DNA of 64,000 bases from a virus. The stretch lies in IMG/VR virus record IMGVR_UViG_3300005613_000044, positions 1 to 64,000 of that record, one strand, 5' to 3'. Below are positions 7,980 through 17,694 of this stretch, in pieces; the first letter of the stretch is position 1, and each line of letters starts with the position of its first letter. The notes under the pieces were generated by a model, which saw nothing but the letters and a program-made list of their open reading frames with translations, had not been told where the DNA came from and did no database searches. The position numbers were made by a program, and so were the translations under genes.

Positions 7980-10184
7980 ATGGCAACTCCTCAATTATCT
8001 CCAGGCGTACTCGTCAGAGAGGTTGATTTAACAGTTGGTAGAGGCAATAATGTCCTCGATAACATTGGTGCTATTGCTGGTCCCTTCAGAATTGGTCCTG
8101 TCGATGATCCAATTCAAGTTTCCAATCAGCAAGAGTTAATCAATACTTTTGGTACTCCCCTTTCCACTGACAGACAGTATGAGTACTGGATGAGTGCTTC
8201 TTCCTTCCTTTCATATGGAGGGGTTCTTAAGGTTGTAAGAACTAACGACGACAATCTTACAAACGGCAATGCTGGTGTTGGAATTGCTTCAACTTCAACA
8301 CTCAACATTACAAATTATGATGATTACGAGGCTAACCACACTAACGATACTACTTTTTACTGGGCAGCTAGAAATCCTGGTTCTTGGTCAAACTCAATGA
8401 GAGTTTGTATTATTGATGACGCAGCTGACCAAATTATTGGTATTACAACAGATAGTCTTGCTAGTGTAGGTGCTGCTGTTGGTTATGGTGTTACTTCACC
8501 ACTTTCAAGTACTATTCTTCCTGGTGCTGGTACAACATCAACATTTGATGGGTATCTGAAAGGTATTATTACTGGTGTTAGTACTGACTCCACAAATAGT
8601 AATAGTACTATTAATGTTAAAATTCTTTCTAGAGTTTCAACAGCTGGTACAGAATATCCAATTACTTATAGTGAGAATGATACAAATTCCTCTTTTGAAG
8701 TTAGTGACTCACTGACATTCTTGGGGAACGATGGATCAAACGCTGGATCAGCTACTGTAGCTACTGAAAAAGATTGGTATAACGAACAAACTCTTGGTCT
8801 TACCAATTCAACTGTTTATTGGAAGTCAATCGCTCCTAGACCAATCTCCTCAAATTACTCCACTTCTAGAAGTGGTAGAGGTGATTCGATTCACGTTGTA
8901 GTTTATGACGACACTGGATCAATTACAGGTATTCAAGGTAACATCTTAGAGAAGCATTTGTTCCTTTCTAAGGCAGTTGATGCTGGAGCAAACGCAGATT
9001 CTCCAACGAAGATTTACTACAAGGACTTTATTTCAAGAAATTCAACACAAGTCTTCCCTGGATATAATCCATCGAATGCAGCTGATTCATATTGGAATAC
9101 TGAACCTCTTTCTGTTGGTTTCTCCACCAACTATGTTAAGTATACAACTGCTGAAGGTCTTTGGGGTCAAACAGCTCAAGATACTGTATTCAGTGCTATT
9201 GGTAATGTTTCCTATGTCTTTGATGGTGGTAAAGACTATTCTGGAAATGTTCCAGAAATTGGTGGAAATGGTGGAATGGAGGCAACTTTAGGTAATCTGA
9301 ATACTTCATATAGATTGTTCTCGAATAGAGATGAAGAAGCTGTTGATTACCTGATAATGGGTCCTGGACTTTCAAACGAGAGTGAATCACAAGCTAAGGC
9401 AAATCTTTTGATTTCTATAGCTGAAGGTAGAAAGGACTGTGTTGCTACAGTTGGTCCACACAGAGCTAACATCGTTAACGTTACAAATTCAACAACTCAA
9501 ACAACAAATCTTCTGAGATTCTTTAGTCCATTACAATCTTCTTCATACGCTGTATTTGATAGTGGATATAAGTATACTTACGATAGATTCAATAATGAGT
9601 TCCGTTATATTCCAACTAACGGTGACGTTGCTGGTCTGATGGTTAGAACTGGAATTCTGGCTTATCCTTGGTTCTCACCAGCTGGATTACAAAGAGGTGT
9701 TCTGAATAACGCTGTTAAACTGGCATACAATCCAGATAAGTCTCAAAGAGACCTTCTCTATCCAGCAAGAGTTAATTCCATTATTAACAGAAAAGGTTCT
9801 GGAGTAGTTCTCTTCGGAGATAAGACAGCTCTTGGATACTCTTCGGCATTTGACAGAATCAATGTTAGAAGATTGTTCTTGACTGTTGAACAGGCTCTCG
9901 AAGAGGCAGCTCAAACTCAACTCTTCGAACTGAACGATGAGAACACAAGAGCAAACTTTGTTAACATCGTTGAACCTTACCTCCGTGATGTTCAGGCTAA
10001 GAGAGGTCTTTATGACTTCTTAGTTGTTTGTGATACTTCAAACAATACTCCTGAGGTTATTGATAATAATGAATTTAGAGCTGATATTTACTTGAAACCA
10101 ACCAAGTCTATCAACTACATCACACTGACCTTCGTAGCAACCCGTACTGGTGTTGCATTCGAAGAAGTTGTTGGTACTGTTTGA
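7980..10184 (+). CDS. gp18: Tail sheath protein gp18
   Basis: Contractile tail sheath subunit, 734 aa (T4: 659). The N-terminus SPGVLVREVDLT and the C-terminal domain (RDLLYPARVNSIINRKGSGVVLFGDKTALG, split here by description; then RRLFLTVEQALEEAAQTQLFE and YDFLVVCDTSNNT) match the conserved inner sheath domain. The middle is the variable outer part. Position between gp17 and gp19 and the late octamer plus strong ribosome-binding site fit high late expression. Confidence 0.97.
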   Translation: MATPQLSPGVLVREVDLTVGRGNNVLDNIGAIAGPFRIGPVDDPIQVSNQQELINTFGTPLSTDRQYEYWMSASSFLSYGGVLKVVRTNDDNLTNGNAGVGIASTSTLNITNYDDYEANHTNDTTFYWAARNPGSWSNSMRVCIIDDAADQIIGITTDSLASVGAAVGYGVTSPLSSTILPGAGTTSTFDGYLKGIITGVSTDSTNSNSTINVKILSRVSTAGTEYPITYSENDTNSSFEVSDSLTFLGNDGSNAGSATVATEKDWYNEQTLGLTNSTVYWKSIAPRPISSNYSTSRSGRGDSIHVVVYDDTGSITGIQGNILEKHLFLSKAVDAGANADSPTKIYYKDFISRNSTQVFPGYNPSNAADSYWNTEPLSVGFSTNYVKYTTAEGLWGQTAQDTVFSAIGNVSYVFDGGKDYSGNVPEIGGNGGMEATLGNLNTSYRLFSNRDEEAVDYLIMGPGLSNESESQAKANLLISIAEGRKDCVATVGPHRANIVNVTNSTTQTTNLLRFFSPLQSSSYAVFDSGYKYTYDRFNNEFRYIPTNGDVAGLMVRTGILAYPWFSPAGLQRGVLNNAVKLAYNPDKSQRDLLYPARVNSIINRKGSGVVLFGDKTALGYSSAFDRINVRRLFLTVEQALEEAAQTQLFELNDENTRANFVNIVEPYLRDVQAKRGLYDFLVVCDTSNNTPEVIDNNEFRADIYLKPTKSINYITLTFVATRTGVAFEEVVGTV

Positions 10185-10221
10185 TTTTTTAAATTATAAA
10201 AACATTTAGGAGGACCTAACA

Positions 10222-10806
10222 ATGCCAAACGCAAGTCTCGCAGATTTTAAATCAAAACTGGTGGGCGGTGGCGCCCGCCCCAATTTATTTGAGGTTTCAA
10301 TTCCAGCTCTTCCAGAAGCTGCTCAAACATCAATTAATGATGAAACCTTCAAGTTCTTATGTAAATCTTCTAATCTTCCAGCTTCAAATATCGCTGAAGT
10401 CATTGTTCCTTTTAGAGGAAGAAACTTCAAAGTCGCTGGTGACAGAACAGTTGATCCATGGACTGTAACTGTTATCAACGATGAAAACTTTGAGTTTAGA
10501 AGTGTATTTGAACAGTGGGCAAATGGATTGGGTAAACTTGATAATGGTACTGGTGCTACTGAACCAGCTTCATATATGACCAATGCTTATGTTAGACAAC
10601 TTGGTAGAGGTGATAGCCCCTCTGCTAGAACCAATGGTTCAAACATGGTCACTCTTAGAGAGTACAAGTTTGTTGACATCTGGCCAAGTTCAGTTAGTGA
10701 AATTTCTGTAAGTTATGATGAAGGAAACGCCATTGAACAGTTTGATGTAACCTTCCAGGTACAAACTTTTGAAGTTTCTGGTGGTGAAGGACCAACAATC
10801 TCCTGA
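10222..10806 (+). CDS. gp19: Tail tube protein gp19
   Basis: Inner tail tube subunit of 194 aa (T4: 163). It starts after a strong AGGAGG site. Motifs include GGARPNLFEV near residue 17, FLCKSSNLPASNIAEV and VPFRGRNFKVAGDRT, with the conserved WTVTVINDENFEFR segment. It assembles as stacked hexamers through which DNA passes. It is co-transcribed with gp18, with a 37-base gap. Confidence 0.95.
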   Translation: MPNASLADFKSKLVGGGARPNLFEVSIPALPEAAQTSINDETFKFLCKSSNLPASNIAEVIVPFRGRNFKVAGDRTVDPWTVTVINDENFEFRSVFEQWANGLGKLDNGTGATEPASYMTNAYVRQLGRGDSPSARTNGSNMVTLREYKFVDIWPSSVSEISVSYDEGNAIEQFDVTFQVQTFEVSGGEGPTIS

Positions 10807-10816
10807 TATCTAATCT

Positions 10817-10824
10817 CATAAATA
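10817..10824 (+). promoter_or_regulatory. Late-promoter-like octamer CATAAATA before gp20
   Basis: 27 bases before the gp20 ATG at 10852. Confidence 0.55.
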
Positions 10825-10851
10825 ACTAGAAGGATTTCTAGTATATTTGAA

Positions 10852-12513
10852 ATGGCGAGATTATTTGGTTTCTCAATTGAAGATAATGAACAAACGCCAC
10901 CTAGTGTAATTTCTCCGGTCCCTCCTAACAATCAGGATGGATCGGAGAATTATGTTAGTAGTGGTTTTTTTGGTAGCTATGTAGATATTGAAGGTGTCTA
11001 TAGAAATGAATCCGATTTAATTAGAAGATATAGAACTATGGCACTCTATCCAGAGTGTGATAGTGCTATTGAAGATATTGTTAATGAAGCTATCGTATCT
11101 GATACGAATGATTCCCCAGTTCAAATTGAACTTTCCAATTTAAACGCAAGTGATAATATCAAAAAGAAAGTAAGAGAAGAATTTAGATATATTCTTGAAC
11201 TTCTTGATTTTGATAAGAAGTCTCATGAAATTTTTAGAAATTGGTATATTGACGGAAGACTTTATTATAATAAAGTCATTGATCAAAAAAATCCTCAGGC
11301 TGGTATTCAAGAACTGAGATATATTGACGCGTCAAAGATACGTTATGTTCGTCAAATTAAAAAATCTGGAAAAGATAGTATTCAGTCAGCACAAAGTCAA
11401 TATCAGAATAGTGATCAATTAGGTTATAACTTTCCAGAAATAGAAGAATATTTCGTCTATACTCCTAATACTGGTGGGGGTGTATCTAGTTTTGGTTCTT
11501 CCAAAAAAGGAGTCAAGATGACTCGTGATTCTATCACTTATTGCACTTCTGGTCTAGTAGACAGAAATAAGGGTTTGACTCTTTCTTGGTTACATAAAGC
11601 AATTAAACCAATCAATCAACTAATGATGATTGAGGATTCTCTTGTCATCTACAGATTATCAAGAGCACCAGAAAGAAGAATTTTCTATATTGATGTCGGC
11701 AATCTTCCTAAGATCAAAGCGGAACAATATCTTCGTGATGTGATGACACGTTATAGAAATAAACTTGTCTATGATGCAAACACTGGAGAAGTTCGTGATG
11801 ATAAGAAGTTTATGTCCATGATGGAAGACTTCTGGCTTCCTAGAAGAGAAGGTGGTAGAGGAACAGAAATTACTACACTTCCTGGTGGACAAAATCTCGG
11901 AGAAATTACTGATATTAATTACTTCCAGAGAAAGTTGTACAGAGCTTTAAATGTTCCTGAAACTAGAATTCAAGGAGAGGGTGGATTTTCACTTGGTCGT
12001 TCTTCGGAAATTTTGAGAGATGAAATTAAATTCTCCAAGTTTGTTGGAAGAATGAGAAAGAGATTTTCTTCAATGTTCAATGATATGTTGAAGACTCAAC
12101 TTCTACTGAAAAATATTGTGACTCCTGAAGACTGGGAGTATATGGCAGATCACATTCAATATGATTTTGTTTATGATAATCACTTTGCAGAACTTAAGAA
12201 CGCAGAATTGACAACTGAAAGGCTCAATCTCGCTCAACTTGCAGAACCTTATGTAGGTAAATATTATTCACAAGATTATGTGAGAAGAAATATTCTCAGA
12301 CAAACTGATGAGGAAATTATTGAACAGGATATGAAGATTGAAAAGGAAATTGAGAATGGAGTAATTCCCGATCCAAATGCATTGGTCGATTCGGAAGGTG
12401 AAATACCTTCTGAAACATCTGTTCCCACTTCATCTACATCAGATGCAATTCAATCACCCACTTCACCTAAAGATCCCGAACCCCCAGAAACTCCAGCTGG
12501 TGGTGAAATCTAA
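10852..12513 (+). CDS. gp20: Portal vertex protein gp20
   Basis: Dodecameric portal through which DNA enters and leaves the capsid; 553 aa (T4: 524). Recognisable segments are LIRRYRTMALYPECDSAIEDIV near residue 60, LRYIDASKIRYVRQI, and RAPERRIFYIDVGNLPKIKAEQYLRD (conserved in cyanophage gp20, the usual diversity marker). A Pro/Ser-rich acidic tail ends the protein. Gene order gp18-gp19-gp20 supports the call. Confidence 0.97.
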   Translation: MARLFGFSIEDNEQTPPSVISPVPPNNQDGSENYVSSGFFGSYVDIEGVYRNESDLIRRYRTMALYPECDSAIEDIVNEAIVSDTNDSPVQIELSNLNASDNIKKKVREEFRYILELLDFDKKSHEIFRNWYIDGRLYYNKVIDQKNPQAGIQELRYIDASKIRYVRQIKKSGKDSIQSAQSQYQNSDQLGYNFPEIEEYFVYTPNTGGGVSSFGSSKKGVKMTRDSITYCTSGLVDRNKGLTLSWLHKAIKPINQLMMIEDSLVIYRLSRAPERRIFYIDVGNLPKIKAEQYLRDVMTRYRNKLVYDANTGEVRDDKKFMSMMEDFWLPRREGGRGTEITTLPGGQNLGEITDINYFQRKLYRALNVPETRIQGEGGFSLGRSSEILRDEIKFSKFVGRMRKRFSSMFNDMLKTQLLLKNIVTPEDWEYMADHIQYDFVYDNHFAELKNAELTTERLNLAQLAEPYVGKYYSQDYVRRNILRQTDEEIIEQDMKIEKEIENGVIPDPNALVDSEGEIPSETSVPTSSTSDAIQSPTSPKDPEPPETPAGGEI

Positions 12514-12516
12514 ATA
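12509..12516 (+). promoter_or_regulatory. Late-promoter-like octamer TCTAAATA
   Basis: Overlaps the end of gp20 and lies 25 bases before the ATG at 12542. Confidence 0.5.
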
Positions 12517-12541
12517 GATTAGAGTTATTTTTTTAATATCA

Positions 12542-12736
12542 ATGGAAGAATTAATGGACTTACTTGTGAAAGATGAATCTCCTTCACAAATCAGTGATAA
12601 AATTAAAGATATTCTTTTCTCAAAATCAGCTGAAAAAATTGAAGCAATTAGACCTCAAGTTGCAAATTCAATTTTTGATAGTGATGTAGAATCTGATCAA
12701 GAAACAGATTTCGAACAGGGAACTGAAGAAGAATAA
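12542..12736 (+). CDS. gp67: Prohead core protein gp67-like (64 aa)
   Basis: A very short acidic protein (MEELMDLLVKDESPSQISDK start, tail SDQETDFEQGTEEE) between gp20 and gp21, exactly where T4 places core protein gene 67. T4 gp67 is a scaffold component cut to peptides by gp21. Sequence is too short for certainty, so the name rests mainly on position, acidity and resemblance to cyanophage gp67 entries. Confidence 0.65.
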   Translation: MEELMDLLVKDESPSQISDKIKDILFSKSAEKIEAIRPQVANSIFDSDVESDQETDFEQGTEEE

Positions 12737-12742
12737 TAAATA
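12735..12742 (+). promoter_or_regulatory. Late-promoter-like octamer AATAAATA
   Basis: Overlaps the stop of the gp67-like gene; 32 bases before the ATG at 12775. Confidence 0.5.
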
Positions 12743-12774
12743 GATACTATAAGACTATTGTATAATTTAGAATA

Positions 12775-13323
12775 ATGGCCGCACTCAAACCAGTTGGTGA
12801 CAACCAAGTTATAGCTACAAGTGGTGTTTCAACACAGTCTTCTGCAATATCCCAACAATCTGACGCAATCAGAGTTGTAGCAGAGGGAGCTGGAGTTCAT
12901 GTTGCTATTGGAACAAATCCAACAGCAACTGCTACTGATTATTATGTTTCATCAAATGAGAATGATGTAATTACCGTAGGACCTATCACTTCACAAAGAG
13001 TTGTTGGTGTTACTACTGGTTCTACCACAACTATTCATTTTCCAGAAGGAACTGGTTGTCCATTTGATATTGGTGATGCGGTTACTTTGACGGTGAATGG
13101 CCAATCTTACTATGATTTTACTCACCAAATTCTTTCGGATATCAATACCACTTCGAATGTTGGTGGATATTTCAATACTAGAGTGACAATTAATTATAAT
13201 TCTACTGGAGTTGCAACCGCATTTAATGCACCTTATGCGGAATTGAGAAAGTCTATTAAAGTGGCAGTTAAAACAAATTCTGGAACTGGCACAGCATTCA
13301 TTCAACAAGTCCAAGATTCCTGA
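12775..13323 (+). CDS. Hypothetical head-region protein (182 aa)
   Basis: A Thr/Val/Ser-rich, beta-predicted protein with no charged coiled coil, unlike T4 gp68, which occupies this slot in T4. It sits between the gp67-like gene and protease gp21 behind its own late octamer. I infer a virion structural role, perhaps a capsid decoration or head protein, from context only. Composition resembles the 177-aa product at 46049-46582, though I see no clear alignment. Confidence 0.65.
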   Translation: MAALKPVGDNQVIATSGVSTQSSAISQQSDAIRVVAEGAGVHVAIGTNPTATATDYYVSSNENDVITVGPITSQRVVGVTTGSTTTIHFPEGTGCPFDIGDAVTLTVNGQSYYDFTHQILSDINTTSNVGGYFNTRVTINYNSTGVATAFNAPYAELRKSIKVAVKTNSGTGTAFIQQVQDS

Positions 13324-13331
13324 GAAAACCA

Positions 13332-13982
13332 ATGAAACTCATCAGAGAAGAAATCGAAACCGTTGACTTCATTATAGAAGAAAACAACGGTAAAAAGTCC
13401 ATGTTTATTGAGGGTATCTTTCTTCAAGGAGACCTTCAAAATAGAAATGGTCGTATGTATCCAATGAGTACTCTCCGTAAGGAAGTTCAAAGATACAACG
13501 AAAATCATATTCAGTCGGGAAGAGCTTTAGGAGAACTTGGTCATCCTGATGGACCTACTGTTAATCTCGACAGAGTTTCTCATAAAATTGTTTCACTGAA
13601 AGAAAGTGGAAACAATTTTATCGGAAAGGCAAAGATTCTCAATACACCTATGGGTAAGATTGCAGAATCACTTATTTCAGAGGGTGTAAAACTTGGTGTT
13701 TCATCAAGAGGCATTGGGTCATTGAGAGCCACAAGAGAGGGTGTCAATATTGTTGGTGATGATTTTATGTTGTCAACAGCAGCTGATATCGTAGCTGATC
13801 CTTCTGCCCCTGATGCATTTGTTGAAGGAATTATGGAAGGTAAAGAGTGGATATGGGAAGGAGGAATTCTGAGAGAACAACTGGCTAAGAAGACCTACAA
13901 ACATATTAACACTCTTGTCACTCAAAAACAACTTGATGAGCAGAAACTTGATTTATTTAATGACTTTTTAAATAATCTTTAA
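13332..13982 (+). CDS. gp21: Prohead core protease gp21
   Basis: Serine protease that matures the prohead by cutting scaffold and capsid proteins after (L/I)xE. Residues 25-44 (FIEGIFLQGDLQNRNGRMYP) and 66-74 (LGELGHPDG, with the candidate catalytic His71) match T4 gp21, and GVSSRGIGS near residue 122 supplies the Ser. 216 aa compares with 212 in T4. The C-terminal 50 residues are poorly conserved. Confidence 0.95.
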   Translation: MKLIREEIETVDFIIEENNGKKSMFIEGIFLQGDLQNRNGRMYPMSTLRKEVQRYNENHIQSGRALGELGHPDGPTVNLDRVSHKIVSLKESGNNFIGKAKILNTPMGKIAESLISEGVKLGVSSRGIGSLRATREGVNIVGDDFMLSTAADIVADPSAPDAFVEGIMEGKEWIWEGGILREQLAKKTYKHINTLVTQKQLDEQKLDLFNDFLNNL

Positions 13983-14002
13983 TTATAGTAAAATACACAA
14001 TT

Positions 14003-14010
14003 TATAAATA
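14003..14010 (+). promoter_or_regulatory. Late-promoter-like octamer TATAAATA before gp22
   Basis: Exact T4 late consensus, 37 bases before the gp22 ATG. gp23 has no octamer of its own in the 49-base gap, so this promoter probably serves both genes. Confidence 0.65.
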
Positions 14011-14047
14011 AATATAGATTAAAATAGGTTAATCGGAGCAACTTCAA

Positions 14048-15100
14048 ATGTCTCGTGGAGATTTACAAGAAATGGAGCAATCTAAAACTGCTGTGAACGC
14101 GAACGCAAAACCAGCTGAGCCAATGCAGCATGTCAATAACGTAACACCTGGTCAATCAGGTTCTTATGAAGATTTGGGTGGACCAACACCTGAAAATTAT
14201 AGACCTGATGATGATTCAGCAAAACTTAATGAGCCTAAGATTAAGACCGTTAAGGACGTTGTTAATCGTGGGGCTAAACCAGCTGAACCAATGAAGACTA
14301 CAAAAGAAGAAACTGAAACTGAAGAAGAAGTTATCGAAGAGGAAACTCTCGAAACTGAATCTGAAGTTGAAGAGTCTATCGATATTGAAGAAGATGTTAA
14401 CGCACTTCTTGGTGGTGAAGAACTCTCCGAGGAGTTCAGAGAAAAAGCTAAGATTATTTTTGAAGCGGCTCTGAATTCTAAAATTAAAGAAATCCAAGAA
14501 ACTCTTGAAGTTCAGTACGAAGAAAAACTGGACGAAGCAAAAGAGGGACTTAAAGAGTCTTTGACCGAAAGAGTTGACGCATATCTCGAATACGTCTGTG
14601 AAGAATGGATGACCGAGAATGAGTTAGCTGTAGAACATGGTCTTAAGACTGAAATGACCGAATCATTCCTTTCAGGAATGAAGGGTCTTTTTGAAGAACA
14701 TTATGTAACAATCCCTGAAGAGAAATATGATGTAGTTGAGAGCATGGTAGAAAAACTTGATGATATGGAGACAAAACTCAACGAGCAGATTGAGAAGAAT
14801 ATTGGACTGAACAAGAGACTCGCTGAGTCTGTTGCAGACAATATCTTGGATCAGATTTCTGAAGGTCTCGCAGAGACACAGAAAGAGAAGCTCGCTTCAC
14901 TTGCCGAAAGTGTTGAGTTTGAAAGTGAAGAAGAATATCGTGAAAAGCTGGAAACTCTGAAGGAGTCATACTTCTCCAGAACTCCCGCAAATAAGTCTGA
15001 AGCACCACAAACACTCTCAGAAGGAGTAGATTCTACTCCAGCTCCTGTTTCTACCGGCATGGATGCATATCTGAGAACCTTAGGTGCATTCAAGAAGTGA
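14048..15100 (+). CDS. gp22: Prohead scaffold core protein gp22
   Basis: Major scaffold, 350 aa (T4: 269). It is highly acidic, with a Glu-rich run near residues 88-115 and long coiled-coil helices between about 125 and 310. The N-terminal 80 residues contain a duplicated AKPAEPM motif (residues about 20 and 77). Location between gp21 and gp23 and composition make the call firm. It is expected to be degraded by gp21 during maturation. Confidence 0.9.
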   Translation: MSRGDLQEMEQSKTAVNANAKPAEPMQHVNNVTPGQSGSYEDLGGPTPENYRPDDDSAKLNEPKIKTVKDVVNRGAKPAEPMKTTKEETETEEEVIEEETLETESEVEESIDIEEDVNALLGGEELSEEFREKAKIIFEAALNSKIKEIQETLEVQYEEKLDEAKEGLKESLTERVDAYLEYVCEEWMTENELAVEHGLKTEMTESFLSGMKGLFEEHYVTIPEEKYDVVESMVEKLDDMETKLNEQIEKNIGLNKRLAESVADNILDQISEGLAETQKEKLASLAESVEFESEEEYREKLETLKESYFSRTPANKSEAPQTLSEGVDSTPAPVSTGMDAYLRTLGAFKK

Positions 15101-15149
15101 ATTTAATATTAATTCAAACAAACCACTAAACTTTTAAGAGGTAAAGCAA

Positions 15150-16580
15150 ATGTTCCAATCCGAACATCTGCAGGAAAAGTGGAGTCCTCTCCTCGACTAT
15201 GAGGGTCTTGATCCAATCAAAGATTCTCATCGTAGATCTGTCACCGCTGTCCTGCTCGAAAACCAAGAAAAATTCCTCCGTGAGGAGCAAGCATTCCAGT
15301 CAGGTATCAACCTGATGGAAACCCCAACCAATTCCGCTAACGCCGCTGGTGCAGATGGTGGTTTTGGTGCTGGTTCAGCTGCTGCTGGTCCTACCGCAGG
15401 TTTCGATCCCGTACTGATCTCCTTGATCAGACGTGCGATGCCTAACCTGGTTGCATATGACCTGGCAGGTGTCCAACCAATGAACGGTCCTACTGGACTG
15501 ATCTTCGCAATGAGATCCAGATATGAAAATCAGTCTGGAGACGAAGCATTCTATAACGAAGCTGATTCCGCGTTCTCTGGTCAGGACGATTCATTCAACC
15601 TTACCGCAGGTTTCTCTGATGTTACCGCTGGTCTGGGTACAACCGCTCAGTCTGGTACTAATCCTTCAGTTCTTAATCCTGTTGGTACTGCTACCTCAAC
15701 CGCCTATGACGTTGGTCAGGGTATGGTTACTGGTGACGCTGAAAATCTGGGTGTAGGTACTAACGACCACTTCAACCAGATGGCTTTCTCGATTGAGAAA
15801 GTTACCGTCACCGCTAAGTCAAGAGCACTCAAGGCTGAGTACTCCTTGGAACTGGCACAAGACCTTAAGGCAATCCACGGTCTGAACGCTGAAGCTGAGT
15901 TGGCAAACATCCTGTCAACTGAGATTCTGGCTGAAATCAACCGTGAGGTTATCAGAACCATCTATAAGGTTGCTGAACAGGGTGCTGTTTCTAACACCGC
16001 TACTGCTGGTGTATTTGACCTTGACGTTGACTCCAACGGTCGTTGGTCTGTTGAGAAGTTCAAAGGACTTCTTTTCCAAATCGAGAGAGACGCTAACGCG
16101 ATCGCACAAAGAACTCGTCGTGGAAAGGGCAACATGGTTCTGTGTTCCGCAGATGTTGCTTCCGCTCTGACCATGGCTGGTATCCTCGATTACACCCCAG
16201 CACTGAACGCTAACCTGAACGTTGACGACGCAGGTAACACCTTCGCCGGTACAATCAACGGTAAGTTCCGTGTTTACATTGACCCATACGCAGCTAACCT
16301 GAGTGCAGCCAATGCGGCTTCCAACTCTGGTAATCAGTACTACGTTGTTGGTTATAAGGGTTCTTCACCTTATGACGCAGGTCTGTTCTATTGTCCTTAT
16401 GTTCCTCTCCAGATGGTTCGTGCCGTCGGTGAGAACACCTTCCAGCCTAAGATCGGCTTCAAGACCAGATATGGTCTGGTCGCTAACCCATTCGCTGAAG
16501 GAACCGATCAGGGACTCGGTAGACTCCGTGTTAACTCCAACCGTTACTACAGAAGAGTTGCTGTTAAGAACCTCATGTGA
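15150..16580 (+). CDS. gp23: Major capsid protein gp23
   Basis: HK97-fold capsid subunit, 476 aa (T4: 521). The N-terminal 57 residues end in L-M-E, a gp21-type cleavage site (after Glu57). The mature arm begins with the Gly/Ala-rich stretch GGFGAGSAAAGPTAGFDPVL (residues 70-89), followed by the conserved RRAMPNLVAYDLAGVQPM. Codon use is noticeably more GC-rich than in neighbouring genes (many GCT/GAC/AAC/CTG codons), as expected for the most expressed gene. A strong terminator follows. Confidence 0.98.
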   Translation: MFQSEHLQEKWSPLLDYEGLDPIKDSHRRSVTAVLLENQEKFLREEQAFQSGINLMETPTNSANAAGADGGFGAGSAAAGPTAGFDPVLISLIRRAMPNLVAYDLAGVQPMNGPTGLIFAMRSRYENQSGDEAFYNEADSAFSGQDDSFNLTAGFSDVTAGLGTTAQSGTNPSVLNPVGTATSTAYDVGQGMVTGDAENLGVGTNDHFNQMAFSIEKVTVTAKSRALKAEYSLELAQDLKAIHGLNAEAELANILSTEILAEINREVIRTIYKVAEQGAVSNTATAGVFDLDVDSNGRWSVEKFKGLLFQIERDANAIAQRTRRGKGNMVLCSADVASALTMAGILDYTPALNANLNVDDAGNTFAGTINGKFRVYIDPYAANLSAANAASNSGNQYYVVGYKGSSPYDAGLFYCPYVPLQMVRAVGENTFQPKIGFKTRYGLVANPFAEGTDQGLGRLRVNSNRYYRRVAVKNLM

Positions 16581-16596
16581 TTCATCACATTGTCCC

Positions 16597-16622
16597 AAGA
16601 CCCCTTCGGGGGTCTTTTTTTA
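16597..16622 (+). terminator. Rho-independent terminator after gp23
   Basis: Perfect 8-bp stem AAGACCCC/GGGGTCTT with a TTCG tetraloop and an uninterrupted T run; 17 bases after the gp23 stop. Confidence 0.95.
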
Positions 16623-16630
16623 TGCCTATT

Positions 16631-16638
16631 CATAAATA
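16631..16638 (+). promoter_or_regulatory. Late-promoter-like octamer CATAAATA
   Basis: Just after the gp23 terminator, 19 bases before the ATG at 16658. Confidence 0.55.
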
Positions 16639-16657
16639 ACTAAAAATAATTGATTCA

Positions 16658-17224
16658 ATGGCATTACAAAAGCCTATAGCCACACAGATTGAAAATAGAA
16701 ACTTTTTACAACCAACAGGTTTTAGGTTTCAAGTCAATAGAGCACCAAAGATATCTTTTTTCGGTAAGTCTGTAAATATTCCTTCATTAGATTTAGGTGT
16801 TGCTGTTCAACCAAATTATCTGACACCAATACCTTTGCCAGGTGAAATTATTGAATTTGAAGATTTGACCTTTAGTTTCTTAGTTGATGAAGGTCTTGAA
16901 AACTATATGGAGATTCAAAACTGGATTCGTGGAATTGGATTTCCAGAAAGTCTTCAACAAATTTATGAATATCAAAGAGAAAATACACCAATTAAATCCA
17001 GAAGTGAAAATACAGAACAATTAAATTTATATTCTGATGGTACTTTAACTGTTCTCGATTCATCGAATCAACCTAAATTTAAGGTTAAGTTTCAGAATCT
17101 TTTCCCATATCGTCTTTCTACTCTTGAGTTTGACGCAACACAAACTAATGTAGAATACTTTACAGCTGTGGTATCTTTCAAGTATACTATCTACAATATA
17201 GATGAAATTACTTCTTGTTGCTAA
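16658..17224 (+). CDS. gp3: Tail completion/sheath stabiliser gp3-like protein
   Basis: 188 aa, in the cyanophage slot after gp23 and before uvsY where gp3 (tail terminator, 176 aa in T4) is usually annotated. The segment PLPGEIIEFEDLTFSFLVDE, then YMEIQNWIRGIGFPES, has the look of a tail-tube-fold protein (compare gp19 WTVTVINDENFEFR..FEQWANGLG). A tube-initiator (gp54-type) role is the main alternative. Stop and next start overlap (TAATG). Confidence 0.65.
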   Translation: MALQKPIATQIENRNFLQPTGFRFQVNRAPKISFFGKSVNIPSLDLGVAVQPNYLTPIPLPGEIIEFEDLTFSFLVDEGLENYMEIQNWIRGIGFPESLQQIYEYQRENTPIKSRSENTEQLNLYSDGTLTVLDSSNQPKFKVKFQNLFPYRLSTLEFDATQTNVEYFTAVVSFKYTIYNIDEITSCC

Positions 17225-17658
17225 TGATTGATCTTGATACGATTCAAAAGATGTGGGAAAAGGATTCGAATATTGATCCTGATAATTTACATACAGAATC
17301 TTTGAATATTCCAGTTCTACATTCCAAGTATTTTGATCTTTATAATAACATAAATCTTTTAAGAAAAAAGGCAGAACAACAAAAAAAGAATATAAGACAT
17401 GAAAGATATGAATACTACTCAGGAAAAGCAGACCCAGAAGTCTATGTCAAAGACCCCTTTCCAAAGAAGGTTAGGGATAAGTCAGCTATGGAAAAGTATC
17501 TGGATGCAGATACTAAACTCTCAGGAATTTCGTTGAAGATTGATTATTATATCACGATGCAAAACTATCTGGAAGAAATTCTAAAGATGATATCTCAAAG
17601 AACTTATCATATTAAGAATGCAATTGAGTTTATGAGATTCTCTTCGGGACTAGGATAA
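17224..17658 (+). CDS. uvsY: UvsY recombination mediator
   Basis: Loads UvsX recombinase onto gp32-coated ssDNA. The ATG at 17224 overlaps the preceding stop and gives 144 aa (T4: 137). A TTG three codons upstream is less likely. RHERYEYYSGKADPEVY matches T4 LKARLDYYSGRGDGDEF, and the C-terminus YHIKNAIEFMRFSSG matches T4 FAIKHIQDMRAFEAG. It neighbours uvsW, as in T4. Confidence 0.9.
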   Translation: MIDLDTIQKMWEKDSNIDPDNLHTESLNIPVLHSKYFDLYNNINLLRKKAEQQKKNIRHERYEYYSGKADPEVYVKDPFPKKVRDKSAMEKYLDADTKLSGISLKIDYYITMQNYLEEILKMISQRTYHIKNAIEFMRFSSGLG

Positions 17659-17663
17659 TTAGG

Positions 17664-17671
17664 AATAAATA
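17664..17671 (+). promoter_or_regulatory. Late-promoter-like octamer AATAAATA before uvsW
   Basis: 23 bases before the ATG at 17695. T4 uvsW is also a late gene, which supports the assignment. Confidence 0.55.
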
Positions 17672-17694
17672 CGTGTAGGTGAGAACCTATATGT

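Noticed and set aside
11249-11271. TTGACG and TATAAT inside gp20
   Set aside because: Spacer is only 11 bases, so not a working sigma70 promoter.
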